Shown here: in pieces, positions 9,391-16,004 of the stretch
Position numbering within the stretch: the stretch's first letter is position 1
Layout: every line of letters begins with the position of its first letter
Origin: Coemansia sp. RSA 922
Taxonomy: Eukaryota > Kickxellomycota > Kickxellomycetes > Kickxellales > Kickxellaceae
Assembly: GCA_027577415.1 (NCBI GenBank)
Contig: JANBQS010000395.1
Location: 1 to 19,016 of the forward strand
Length of the DNA stretch: 19,016 nt
Direction of reading: 5' to 3'
Program-made: the position numbers and the translations under genes
The notes under the pieces: generated by a model
Told to the model about the DNA's origin: nothing
The model's input: the letters and a program-made list of their open reading frames with translations, nothing else
Databases searched by the model: none

Positions 9391-10140
9391 CTACCGCCGC
9401 CGCTTGCTGGTGGTCTTGTCCTTTGCGCCCCGGGCGGTCCGCTGGGCTATGGCGCGGTCCTTGTTGGCAGCCCGATCCTTGGTATTCTTCATTGAGCGCT
9501 TTGCCTTTGTCTCGTAGCGGAACTTTTTCTCCTTCTTTTTCTTTGGCTTCTTGCTGGCTGCCTTGCTATCGGCCTCATCGTCGTCGTTTTTCTTTGACCG
9601 CTTGACAACGCCGTCGACGATCTTTTTGATTAGTCTCTGAGGCGTCAGCTTGCGCTCCAGATCGACCTCTTCGTCCTCCAGTCTGGCCGGATCAAAGTCC
9701 TTAATAACCGTTACCGTAGTGACCGAGGTCTCGCCCGTAAGAACCGCCACGTCCTTTCCCTTATGGCGCTTGTTGCTATGCTCATCTGCTTCGTCATCCT
9801 CTGAATCGCTGCCACTTCCGCTCACAGACGCACCCTCTCCTTCGTTGTCTGAGGTATTGATACCGTAGTAGCTCTTATTCTCCATGATCCGCTGTGCTAG
9901 TAGGTCTTTTTGATGTTCACGCTTCTCGCGTCGAACCTCCAAGTAGTCTTCCCGATCTTTGGCCTTTGCTTGTGCAATGGCATTTTCGCGCCGCTCTAGC
10001 TTGCGCTTGTGAAAACCGGTAAGGAATGACCGCCGAGCCTTGGGGTCAAATTCTACCTTTTCGACTTGCTCCTTCTTTGCTTTGCGCTTTTTGGCATAGA
10101 CCTTGCTACCCGATGTCAACAGCGCTGCGTTATCGCGCAT
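9391..10140 (-). CDS. RRP17: Nucleolar ribosome biogenesis protein Rrp17 (NOL12/Nop25 family)
   Basis: Rrp17 takes part in 5'-end processing of 5.8S and 25S rRNA during 60S assembly in yeast. The 249-residue protein has the family core near the N-terminus (about 28-75): VEFDPKARRSFLTGFHKRK, then a very basic helix with RRENA and REKREHQKDL. An acidic Ser/Asp/Glu stretch lies at about 98-120. The C-terminal 70 residues are strongly Lys/Arg-rich (KKPKKKKEKK, ending SKRRR), as expected for nucleolar targeting and RNA binding. The start is an ATG at 10138-10140. It lies downstream of the hexokinase on the same strand, 139 nt from that gene's stop. Confidence 0.88.
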   Translation of the reverse strand: MRDNAALLTSGSKVYAKKRKAKKEQVEKVEFDPKARRSFLTGFHKRKLERRENAIAQAKAKDREDYLEVRREKREHQKDLLAQRIMENKSYYGINTSDNEGEGASVSGSGSDSEDDEADEHSNKRHKGKDVAVLTGETSVTTVTVIKDFDPARLEDEEVDLERKLTPQRLIKKIVDGVVKRSKKNDDDEADSKAASKKPKKKKEKKFRYETKAKRSMKNTKDRAANKDRAIAQRTARGAKDKTTSKRRR

Positions 10141-10279
10141 TTTCTATGACTAATGAATAAATAAAATATGTAAATTGAAGAAACCAAAGAGAGTCAAAAA
10201 AAGTGAAAGGAACTTGAAAATTTTTTTCGAGTTTATTTGTGATTGCCCAGCAGATCAAGCCCTGAGTGGGTTCATTGAA

Positions 10280-11677
10280 TTATGCGTCGTAGGTGGCGGC
10301 AAGCATGGCAGTAATTGCAGCGCCAACACCCGAGCCGTCCTTGGCCAGAGTAAAGTTGATGTTCTTAAATTGCTCCTGCGGGATGAAATGCGAGGCGGTT
10401 TCGACCAAAATGTCGTGGAAGTACGGGTAGTGCTCATACATAGATCCGTCGATACCAACAGTAACCGGCTTGTTGAGCAGGTCCGAGCGTTTAGTCAGCG
10501 TAGCAACGACGCCGACAGCGCTGAGCCGTGCAGCACGCTCTCCAACCAGAATAGCGATGACCTTGAATATTTGGCGATCGACAAAAGTCGAGTTGCTGAT
10601 ATTCAGGGTCTTTTCGATGACTTGCTGGATTTCGGAAAGGTCCAAAGTCGTATCAACAGCGCCAGACGAGAGATACGACGTATCGACAGACCACATGGCA
10701 TTAAGGATCTCAGACGAGCGGCCGTCAAGAAGCAGGCGCTGGTCAGCCAGCCACAGGATAATATTGCGCGCAATTTCGCCCAAGTACATGCCAGAGATCA
10801 TCTTCTCGTACGCCTGCTTGCGCGGGTTGATTGACTTGCGGTCCAGCTTGATATCGTGCGGCGTGAATGGCAAGAAGGCAAAATCATCGCTGTCAAATGC
10901 TCCCCACTCCATGTTCAGCACCATTTCGCCCGAGCTCGGGTTGGGTCCCTTCCACTTGGCCAGGTTGGCGACGTCTTCGTAGTAGGCAGCGTTAGTGCCC
11001 GTGCCAAAGATGATGCCCATTTGCGCGGCAGGATCACTGTAGGCAGCAGACAACAAGGTACCGACGGTATCGTTGACCAGTGCAACGATCTTGACGCGCA
11101 GGCCCGAGCGCAGCAGCGCATCTTGCAACAGGCGCACTACGTCGCGACCGACGCAGCCAGGGACGTTCAGGCCCTTGGTCCACTGCACTAGCGTCCCGCT
11201 GTTGATAGACGTCTGCTGCACAGGATAAGAGAAGGTCAGGCCCATGGGGATGGGTGGCTGCTGGCCCAAGGGACGCAAGTTGCGCTCGTCCAAAAAGGTG
11301 TCGACACACTGAGCGACAAAGTCAAACAGCGTGCGGCTCTTGGCCTCTTCAGTAAGAGCAAACTTTTGGTGCTCAGAAGTTACGCCGCCGTGGCCGTCCA
11401 GAGTCACCTTTAGCACGCGCAAGTTGGTTCCTCCCAAGTCGATAGCAAAGTACGATCCGACCTCCGAACCCAAAGGACGACGAGTGACGTAGCTGGGGAT
11501 CATCTTGAGCACTCGGCCGTCAGCGGCCAGACCCTCCTCCATACGACGACGGAACTCCTTGATGATAGCTCCCAGACGCTCGTCAGTGAGCAAAAACTGG
11601 CTGGCCAGCATGTCAATGGCCGCCTGCTGCTCGGGCGTGGCGCCCACGATCGTGTAGCGCGAGTCGGCGGATGACAT
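10280..11677 (-). CDS. Hexokinase (possibly glucokinase-like)
   Basis: The enzyme phosphorylates hexoses with ATP at the first step of glycolysis in the cytosol. The 465 residues show the hexokinase landmarks: phosphate-binding AIDLGGTNLR at about 78-87, the sugar-binding signature GLTFSYPVQQ with WTKGLNVPG at about 146-174, and catalytic Asp203 in ALVNDTVGTL. Adenosine/sugar contacts follow in GTGTNAAYYE at 225-234 and NMEWGAF, and DGSGVGAAITAML lies near the C-terminus. Length fits the single-lobe fungal enzyme of about 50 kDa. The N-terminus lacks the Lys/Arg-Lys-Gly-Ser segment associated with regulated nuclear entry of yeast Hxk2. GTGTNAAY is nearer to glucokinase or animal forms than to yeast Hxk, so specificity is open. 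The start is an ATG at 11675-11677. The 262 nt up to the ECH1-type stop contains its promoter. Confidence 0.93.
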   Translation of the reverse strand: MSSADSRYTIVGATPEQQAAIDMLASQFLLTDERLGAIIKEFRRRMEEGLAADGRVLKMIPSYVTRRPLGSEVGSYFAIDLGGTNLRVLKVTLDGHGGVTSEHQKFALTEEAKSRTLFDFVAQCVDTFLDERNLRPLGQQPPIPMGLTFSYPVQQTSINSGTLVQWTKGLNVPGCVGRDVVRLLQDALLRSGLRVKIVALVNDTVGTLLSAAYSDPAAQMGIIFGTGTNAAYYEDVANLAKWKGPNPSSGEMVLNMEWGAFDSDDFAFLPFTPHDIKLDRKSINPRKQAYEKMISGMYLGEIARNIILWLADQRLLLDGRSSEILNAMWSVDTSYLSSGAVDTTLDLSEIQQVIEKTLNISNSTFVDRQIFKVIAILVGERAARLSAVGVVATLTKRSDLLNKPVTVGIDGSMYEHYPYFHDILVETASHFIPQEQFKNINFTLAKDGSGVGAAITAMLAATYDA

Positions 11678-11939
11678 GTCTACGAGTCAAAAGTGCTTGG
11701 CCACAGAGCAATATAAAAGAAAATTGGCGAAAAGAGTGTAGTTTATTGCCAGTGTTTTGTTGCGGAAAAAAAAAGTAGAGAAAAGAGGAAAAGGGCCAAC
11801 ACTAGTCAGTGACATCCAAGATAGCGGGATGACGACAATAAGGGCCAGAACCTAAGCCGCTTTCTCTCTCTCATCTTTGGTCGCACGACATCACACAAAG
11901 GGAAAGAGAGGAGGAGGAGGGGAAAAAGTGGCTGGCGGA

Positions 11940-12779
11940 TTATAGCTTGGGGAAATTCGCTGGCTGCTTCTTCAGGCTCGACACAATGGCCGTAGCCATA
12001 TCGTGTGAGTTGTGTGCCAGCGTGTTCCACAGCGCCGTGTACTCCAAGCCCTCGCGCACCGAGTGATCGCGCGAGTAGTTGAGCAAGTGCTTCGTGCTGA
12101 CTATGGCCACGGGCGACTTTGCAGCAATCGTCCCCGCAATGTCCGATGCGGCCTTCAGGGCCTCAGCCGTCGTCGGATAGACATTGCTAACCAGTCCAAC
12201 AAAGTGCGCTTCTTTAGACGTCACCTTGCGCGCCGTATAGCACACCTCGCGCACCCAGCTGTCGTTGCCGACAATCTTGGGCAGCCGCTGCAGCGTGCCA
12301 ATGTCGGCAGCCATACCAATGTCCACCTCCTTGACCATAAAGTACGCGTCCTCCGTGGCAATGCGGACGTCGCACGCAGAGATAAGGTCGATTCCAATGC
12401 CCAAGCACCCGCCTTGCACGACGACTACTACGGGCTTATCGCACGACTCGACTGCTGATATCGCGCTTTGAAAGTCCAGAATGAATAGCCGGTGGTAGTA
12501 GCCCTTGCGAGCAACGTCGGCATCTGGGTCTCGGGGCTTGCTCAGCGGGCCGGTCATCGCCTCCTTGAGGTCGAGGCCCGCCGTGAACATGCGCCCCGAC
12601 GCAGACAAGACTACGCTGCGCACGTCGCCGTCGACCTTGAAGCGAGTAAAGCACTGCCCAATCTCCGTCCACGTTTGCGTGTTGAACGCGTTTAGCGCCT
12701 CTGGTCGACTTATTTCTACGCGGGCCACGCCCTCGGGCGAAATGCTGACATTCAGACACTCGAATTTATAGGTAGACAT
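11940..12779 (-). CDS. Delta(3,5)-delta(2,4)-dienoyl-CoA isomerase (ECH1 type)
   Basis: This crotonase-fold enzyme shifts double bonds of dienoyl-CoA intermediates in beta-oxidation of unsaturated fatty acids. In 279 residues I see CoA/oxyanion-hole segments at about 60-75 (SASGRMFTAGLDL) and 121-131. The segment VKEVDIGMAADIGTLQRLPK, typical of ECH1, is at about 149-168. The three catalytic acids of rat ECH1 (Asp176, Glu196, Asp204) align by spacing to Asp131, Glu151 and Asp159. This favours dienoyl-CoA isomerase over enoyl-CoA hydratase, which uses two Glu. The protein ends in Pro-Lys-Leu, a weak relative of the peroxisomal Ser-Lys-Leu signal, and no mitochondrial presequence is visible. 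The peroxisome is therefore the likelier site, by inference. The start is an ATG at 12777-12779. Confidence 0.9.
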   Translation of the reverse strand: MSTYKFECLNVSISPEGVARVEISRPEALNAFNTQTWTEIGQCFTRFKVDGDVRSVVLSASGRMFTAGLDLKEAMTGPLSKPRDPDADVARKGYYHRLFILDFQSAISAVESCDKPVVVVVQGGCLGIGIDLISACDVRIATEDAYFMVKEVDIGMAADIGTLQRLPKIVGNDSWVREVCYTARKVTSKEAHFVGLVSNVYPTTAEALKAASDIAGTIAAKSPVAIVSTKHLLNYSRDHSVREGLEYTALWNTLAHNSHDMATAIVSSLKKQPANFPKL

Positions 12780-12956
12780 GATATTACACTAAGGTGACAG
12801 CTGATAAAGGCAGAAGAGAAAAGGATAGAGAGAACATCGGTCTACGAGCACATGCTTTGGTAGTAGCCGAATACTGTGACATGTGCTTGCTCGGACAGCC
12901 TGGTAGCTCCGCAGGGATTGTCGATCTTGCCTTTGTTCATCGCAACCGGAGAGCTG

Positions 12957-14063
12957 TCACTCTTCAACCACTGGAGGTTGGAATGGCTCCGAAGGAACCA
13001 GCGATGTAAATAGCCCGATTGCCAGCGCCTTGGACCTTTCCCAAGCCGTGAACTGCCGGCGACCGCGATTGTCAGCATCATCGCCATGCGTCTGAGCGTC
13101 AATGTAGTTGTTAAGCTGGTTGAGCCACATCAGGTGCTGCTGGACCAACGGACTGCGAAGCGCAAAAAAGCAGCACACCACGATAGTTAGCATCAGTATG
13201 CGGTCAAGGCTCGCGTCATGAGCAAACACCACGACAAAGAGCAGCATCCGAAGCAACATCCACCCAACGCTCCAAATCGCTCTGAAGTTGAGGTTGCGGA
13301 GTACGTCTGCCAGAGGGTGCCCGTTATCGGCATTACCGGCGTCGTTATTCGCCACTTGACGAGCTCGCACACCACCGCGCTGAGCCCGCGCACGATTGAG
13401 CGTCATCAGTCTCTCGAGCCTTTCGCTGGTCTCCTCCAATTCTTGCAACATTCGATTCCTCATCTCCAAGTATGTGTTGAGTCGCTCGATCGTCTGCATT
13501 TCGTCCGAGCTCTCCCCAGCTAGAGTTGACGATAGCTTCTGCTGCTGCTGTTGCTGCTGAACAAGGTTAAGAGCGCCAGGCTGAGTTGTGCCCACTGGTT
13601 TAAGCACCATCAAATACGGTATACCATCCACTAGCACATACTGAAACTGATTGCCTAGCGGCACAACACTGGGCTGAGGTTCGCCTTGCCTCTTCGAACT
13701 TTCAGCGTGACTCGAATGTTCCCGACGATCTGTTGGGGGCGTCAGCAGAGAAGACGTCATGTCGCCTCTACCAAGCAACTTCCTAGACGCTGAGGCGATG
13801 CTCACCGGCGAGTTTAGCACAAAGTGCACTGTCTGTGCCTCGGATGCCTCCTCGTCAGCGTATATGCTTCTAACCAGGTCCGTATCCTCCAACACCCGCC
13901 CCTTCCAGATAATCCGCATGCCTTGCGCTAGTGGAGAGGCGTGGTGACTGGCTTCAATCGATTGCTTAAGGTCCGCAATGCTTTGCTCAAGCTCGACGTG
14001 CACCGAAAAGTCGTCTGGCGTCGTTACTGAGGGTGACCGCACAAGAATTTGCACCATTTTCAT
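12957..14063 (-). CDS. HERP-like ubiquitin-domain ER membrane protein (probable ERAD factor)
   Basis: The 368-residue protein begins with a ubiquitin-like domain at about 4-84 (VQILVRSPS, then IIWKGRVLED resembling ubiquitin's IFAGKQLED). A polar linker carries the segment QFQYVLVDGIPYLMVLKP at about 139-156. A Gln run lies at 169-175, a charged coiled-coil-like helix at about 190-226, and two closely spaced hydrophobic segments at about 263-281 and 288-303 form a likely membrane hairpin. A further hydrophobic patch (AIGLFTSLVP) lies near the C-terminus. This order matches HERPUD1/Usa1 proteins, which link the Hrd1 ubiquitin ligase and other ERAD components at the ER membrane. Identity rests on architecture more than on residue matches. 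The start is an ATG at 14061-14063. A second ATG two codons on is equally possible. It is divergent from ISY1. Confidence 0.65.
   Translation of the reverse strand: MKMVQILVRSPSVTTPDDFSVHVELEQSIADLKQSIEASHHASPLAQGMRIIWKGRVLEDTDLVRSIYADEEASEAQTVHFVLNSPVSIASASRKLLGRGDMTSSLLTPPTDRREHSSHAESSKRQGEPQPSVVPLGNQFQYVLVDGIPYLMVLKPVGTTQPGALNLVQQQQQQQKLSSTLAGESSDEMQTIERLNTYLEMRNRMLQELEETSERLERLMTLNRARAQRGGVRARQVANNDAGNADNGHPLADVLRNLNFRAIWSVGWMLLRMLLFVVVFAHDASLDRILMLTIVVCCFFALRSPLVQQHLMWLNQLNNYIDAQTHGDDADNRGRRQFTAWERSKALAIGLFTSLVPSEPFQPPVVEE
13538..13559. repeat. CTG/CAG trinucleotide repeat in the HERP-like gene
   Basis: A short, slightly interrupted CTG run on the plus strand encodes the Gln tract at residues 169-175 of the minus-strand HERP-like protein. 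It lies in the disordered linker between the ubiquitin-like domain and the coiled coil, where length variation would probably be tolerated. Confidence 0.8.
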
Positions 14064-14080
14064 GCTCTGGACAATGCTAG

Positions 14081-14091
14081 TATATATAAAT
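14081..14091 (-). promoter_or_regulatory. TATA-like element of the HERP-like gene
   Basis: The minus strand reads TTTATATATAC at this position, 18-28 nt upstream of the HERP-like ATG. If used as a TATA box, transcription would start at or past the first ATG, so either the leader is extremely short or this is simply an AT-rich element. Confidence 0.3.
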
Positions 14092-14168
14092 AAAAATGCA
14101 AGTTTAAAATGATAAAGCGGAAGTCAAGAATTACCAATAGGCAAAACTCCAGAGTTTGTGATATCCTG

Positions 14169-14192
14169 CCAATCGCCAAACACCACACGTCA
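14169..14192 (-). promoter_or_regulatory. Candidate unfolded-protein-response element (CCAAT-N9-CCACA overlapping TGACGTG)
   Basis: On the plus strand CCAAT at 14169-14173 is followed after exactly nine bases by CCACA at 14183-14187, one base from the mammalian ERSE (CCAAT-N9-CCACG). Overlapping it, the minus strand reads TGACGTG at 14186-14192, the core bound by XBP1/Hac1/ATF6-type bZIP factors. It lies about 105-130 nt upstream of the HERP-like ATG and about 150 nt from ISY1. Human HERP is a strong UPR target. Function here is inference, since ERSE is a mammalian definition and both cores are short. Confidence 0.35.
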
Positions 14193-14301
14193 CAATCACA
14201 CCCCATGGTCCCAATATAGAGTACATGTGAATGAGTAAGTACTTGTTCTAGCAGCGTTTTTACCGCCTTTATTGGACATGTTCATGGTTTGTACATTCAC
14301 A

Positions 14302-14309
14302 TATATATT
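14302..14309 (+). promoter_or_regulatory. TATA-like element upstream of ISY1
   Basis: ATATATAT lies 30-38 nt upstream of the proposed ISY1 ATG at 14340-14342. Its position would put the transcription start close to that ATG and would exclude the ATG at 14284 from the mRNA, which supports the chosen start. Confidence 0.35.
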
Positions 14310-14339
14310 TGTATAGACAGTTTCTCACCTACGTTAAAA

Positions 14340-15081
14340 ATGGTACATACTCCAGCATGCATTTACACAATAACACAACGCTAGCTCAGTAATACGTCCT
14401 AAAAACACACACGCTCAACTCATGTACCTATAGGCACGAAACGAAGAAAAGGCGCAGTCGATGCTGTATCGGTTCCGAGAGGCACAGTCGATAGAACTGG
14501 GACTGAGTAAGCCCAAAGAGCGGCGACCACACCTAGCCTCACTAGCAAATACACTAGACGAAGCCGAAAAATGGCGGCGCGATGTGATCCGCGAGATCTC
14601 ACGCAACGTGTCAAAGATAAACGACGCCTCGTTACCCGAAGCACACATCCGAGATCTCAACGACGACATCAATAAGCTACTACGAGCGAAGAACCATTGG
14701 GAAGACCGAGTACTTCAGCTTGGCGGACCTGATTACAAAATGATCGGTCCAAAGATGATCGATCACCAAGGAAAACAGGTACCAGGCAACCGCGGCTACA
14801 AGTACTTTGGTCGTGCCAAGGAGTTGCCAGGTGTGCGCGAGTTATTCGAAACGCAATCTAATGCCACGACAAAATCTAAACGAAACAACCGGGCGGAGCT
14901 GATCAAGCACGCCGACGCAGTGTACTTTGGCTATAGTGACGAGGCTGACGATGGCGAATTGCTCGAGTACGAGCGCCAAGTAACTGAGCAACGGATGCTC
15001 AAACTGCGCAGCGCCCACGACGCTACTCTAAGCGACGGCAGCAGCAGCAATGAAAGTGATGACTCGGAGAACGAGTCCTAG
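14340..15081 (+). CDS. ISY1: Pre-mRNA splicing factor Isy1, spliced: join(14340..14342,14434..15081)
   Basis: Isy1 is a NineTeen-complex-associated component of the catalytic spliceosome that influences the first step and splicing fidelity. The main exon carries MLYRFREAQ, a coiled-coil region (about 40-85) and the highly conserved IGPKMIDHQGKQVPGNRGYKYFG, followed by LPGVRELFE. Isy1 proteins start with MARNEEKAQSMLYRF. The codons for ARNEEKAQS are present at 14434-14460 but are preceded in frame by TAG (14431-14433), so an intron must end there. I place exon 1 as only the ATG at 14340-14342 (AAAA before it), with a 91-nt GT...AG intron. The product is then 216 residues, shorter than human (about 285), with an acidic Ser-rich tail. 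The alternative is exon 1 at the ATG at 14284-14286 (donor GTTTGT), with a poorer start context. The stop is 40 nt from that of SDO1. Confidence 0.88.
14343..14433 (+). other. Inferred 91-nt phase-0 intron directly after the ISY1 start codon
   Basis: The donor is GTACAT right after the ATG and the acceptor is CTATAG before GCACGA. CTCAT at 14419-14423 fits the loose fungal branch-site form, 11 nt before the acceptor AG, but is weak. The acceptor is fixed by the conserved ARNEEKAQS codons and the in-frame TAG. The donor is less certain. Confidence 0.7.
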
Positions 15082-15121
15082 CCAAATGTTTGTAGAGAAT
15101 ATCCATTATTTACTCAATTAC

Positions 15122-15901
15122 CTAATTTAGTGTGCTATCTTCGTCATTAATGTCTCTTAGACTCAGAATCTCAACAGTACCGGCTCCCTTGGGCACACCG
15201 CTAATGAGTTCGGTGACAGCGCGGTACTGTCCTGGATCAATCAGACAGACTTGCTCATACTCCTCGCCGCCGCCCTCGTCGCGCTCTTCGTCCTCAACTG
15301 TAGCAACCAGCTCCAGTATCTTTTCCCTCAACCGCTTGGCGTCCTTTCTAGGCATCGAGATGCGAATTCGCATCTGAGCGCGAGAAATAGGCACCGTGTT
15401 CTGCTCCTGGATCTGCTTAATGACGTCGAGCGCCTGCTGCTTGGCACTGCGATTCGGGTTAACCGAGTAATGGATATCGGCCATGATCTTCTCAATCATC
15501 GTCACAGTATAGGGCTGCTGCGTCGCAGGGTTAACACACTTTTCAGCAACAACAGTGGCAATGTCCCGCAACATGTTGTCCAGCTGGTGGTGGCGCTCCT
15601 TGTCTGACACTTGTTGTTCGCCCTTCATTAGAACCTCCTTGATAACCTCGTCGACATCCTCGGTGTTGAAGCACTTGCGCAGCTCCTCGGTCTTTGCTAC
15701 CTGTCCCTTGGAAACGTTAACGTAGATCTGGTGTATCTGCAAAACCTCGTCAATGTCCTTCTCGACGCCCGTACGCCATTCAGTCACCTTGTTTTTGTAG
15801 CATGCCACTTCAAATCGCTTTCCACCCTTGCGAAGCCGCACAATGGACACGTTTGTCAGCCGAATTTTCGTGCTTGGTTGGAAGATTTTGCCGCCCGCCA
15901 T
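15122..15901 (-). CDS. SDO1: Ribosome maturation protein SDO1/SBDS
   Basis: Sdo1 works with the GTPase Efl1 to release Tif6 (eIF6) from late 60S subunits in the cytoplasm. The 259 residues align along their whole length with human SBDS (250) as I recall it. Domain I (about 8-97) has IRLTNVSIVRL, GKRFEVACYKNKV and GVEKDIDEVLQ. VNVSKGQVAK, KGEQQVSDKERH and RDIATVVAEKCVNP lead into the helical domain II with IHYSVNPNRSAKQQAL, and a ferredoxin-like domain III contains MRIRISMP and VCLIDPG. The frame is open six codons further upstream, but the only ATG before the conserved start is at 15899-15901 (A at -3, G at +4). The protein ends in a short acidic tail. It is tail-to-tail with ISY1, and the CTC1 stop lies 103 nt upstream. 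Confidence 0.97.
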   Translation of the reverse strand: MAGGKIFQPSTKIRLTNVSIVRLRKGGKRFEVACYKNKVTEWRTGVEKDIDEVLQIHQIYVNVSKGQVAKTEELRKCFNTEDVDEVIKEVLMKGEQQVSDKERHHQLDNMLRDIATVVAEKCVNPATQQPYTVTMIEKIMADIHYSVNPNRSAKQQALDVIKQIQEQNTVPISRAQMRIRISMPRKDAKRLREKILELVATVEDEERDEGGGEEYEQVCLIDPGQYRAVTELISGVPKGAGTVEILSLRDINDEDSTLN

Positions 15902-16004
15902 TCTAAGGGAATAATACAAATATTTTTGACAAAGCTAAATCAAGAGCATAAAAAGGCAAAAGAGGCGAGAGGGACATGATCAAAAGGGCCTGCTAGATCT
16001 GATA

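Noticed and set aside
12780..12956. Possible small gene between the ECH1-type and HERP-like genes
   Set aside because: The open frames here run into the neighbouring genes or lack a convincing start. The 177 nt is adequately explained as a 3' UTR plus promoter.
14461..14463. ISY1 starting at the ATG of the main exon
   Set aside because: It would drop the conserved MARNEEKAQS N-terminus, whose codons are intact immediately upstream. A splice junction explains the in-frame stop better.
15899..15919. Longer SDO1 frame beginning at 15919
   Set aside because: It starts with TTG. The ATG at 15899-15901 directly precedes the conserved N-terminal domain and has a good context.
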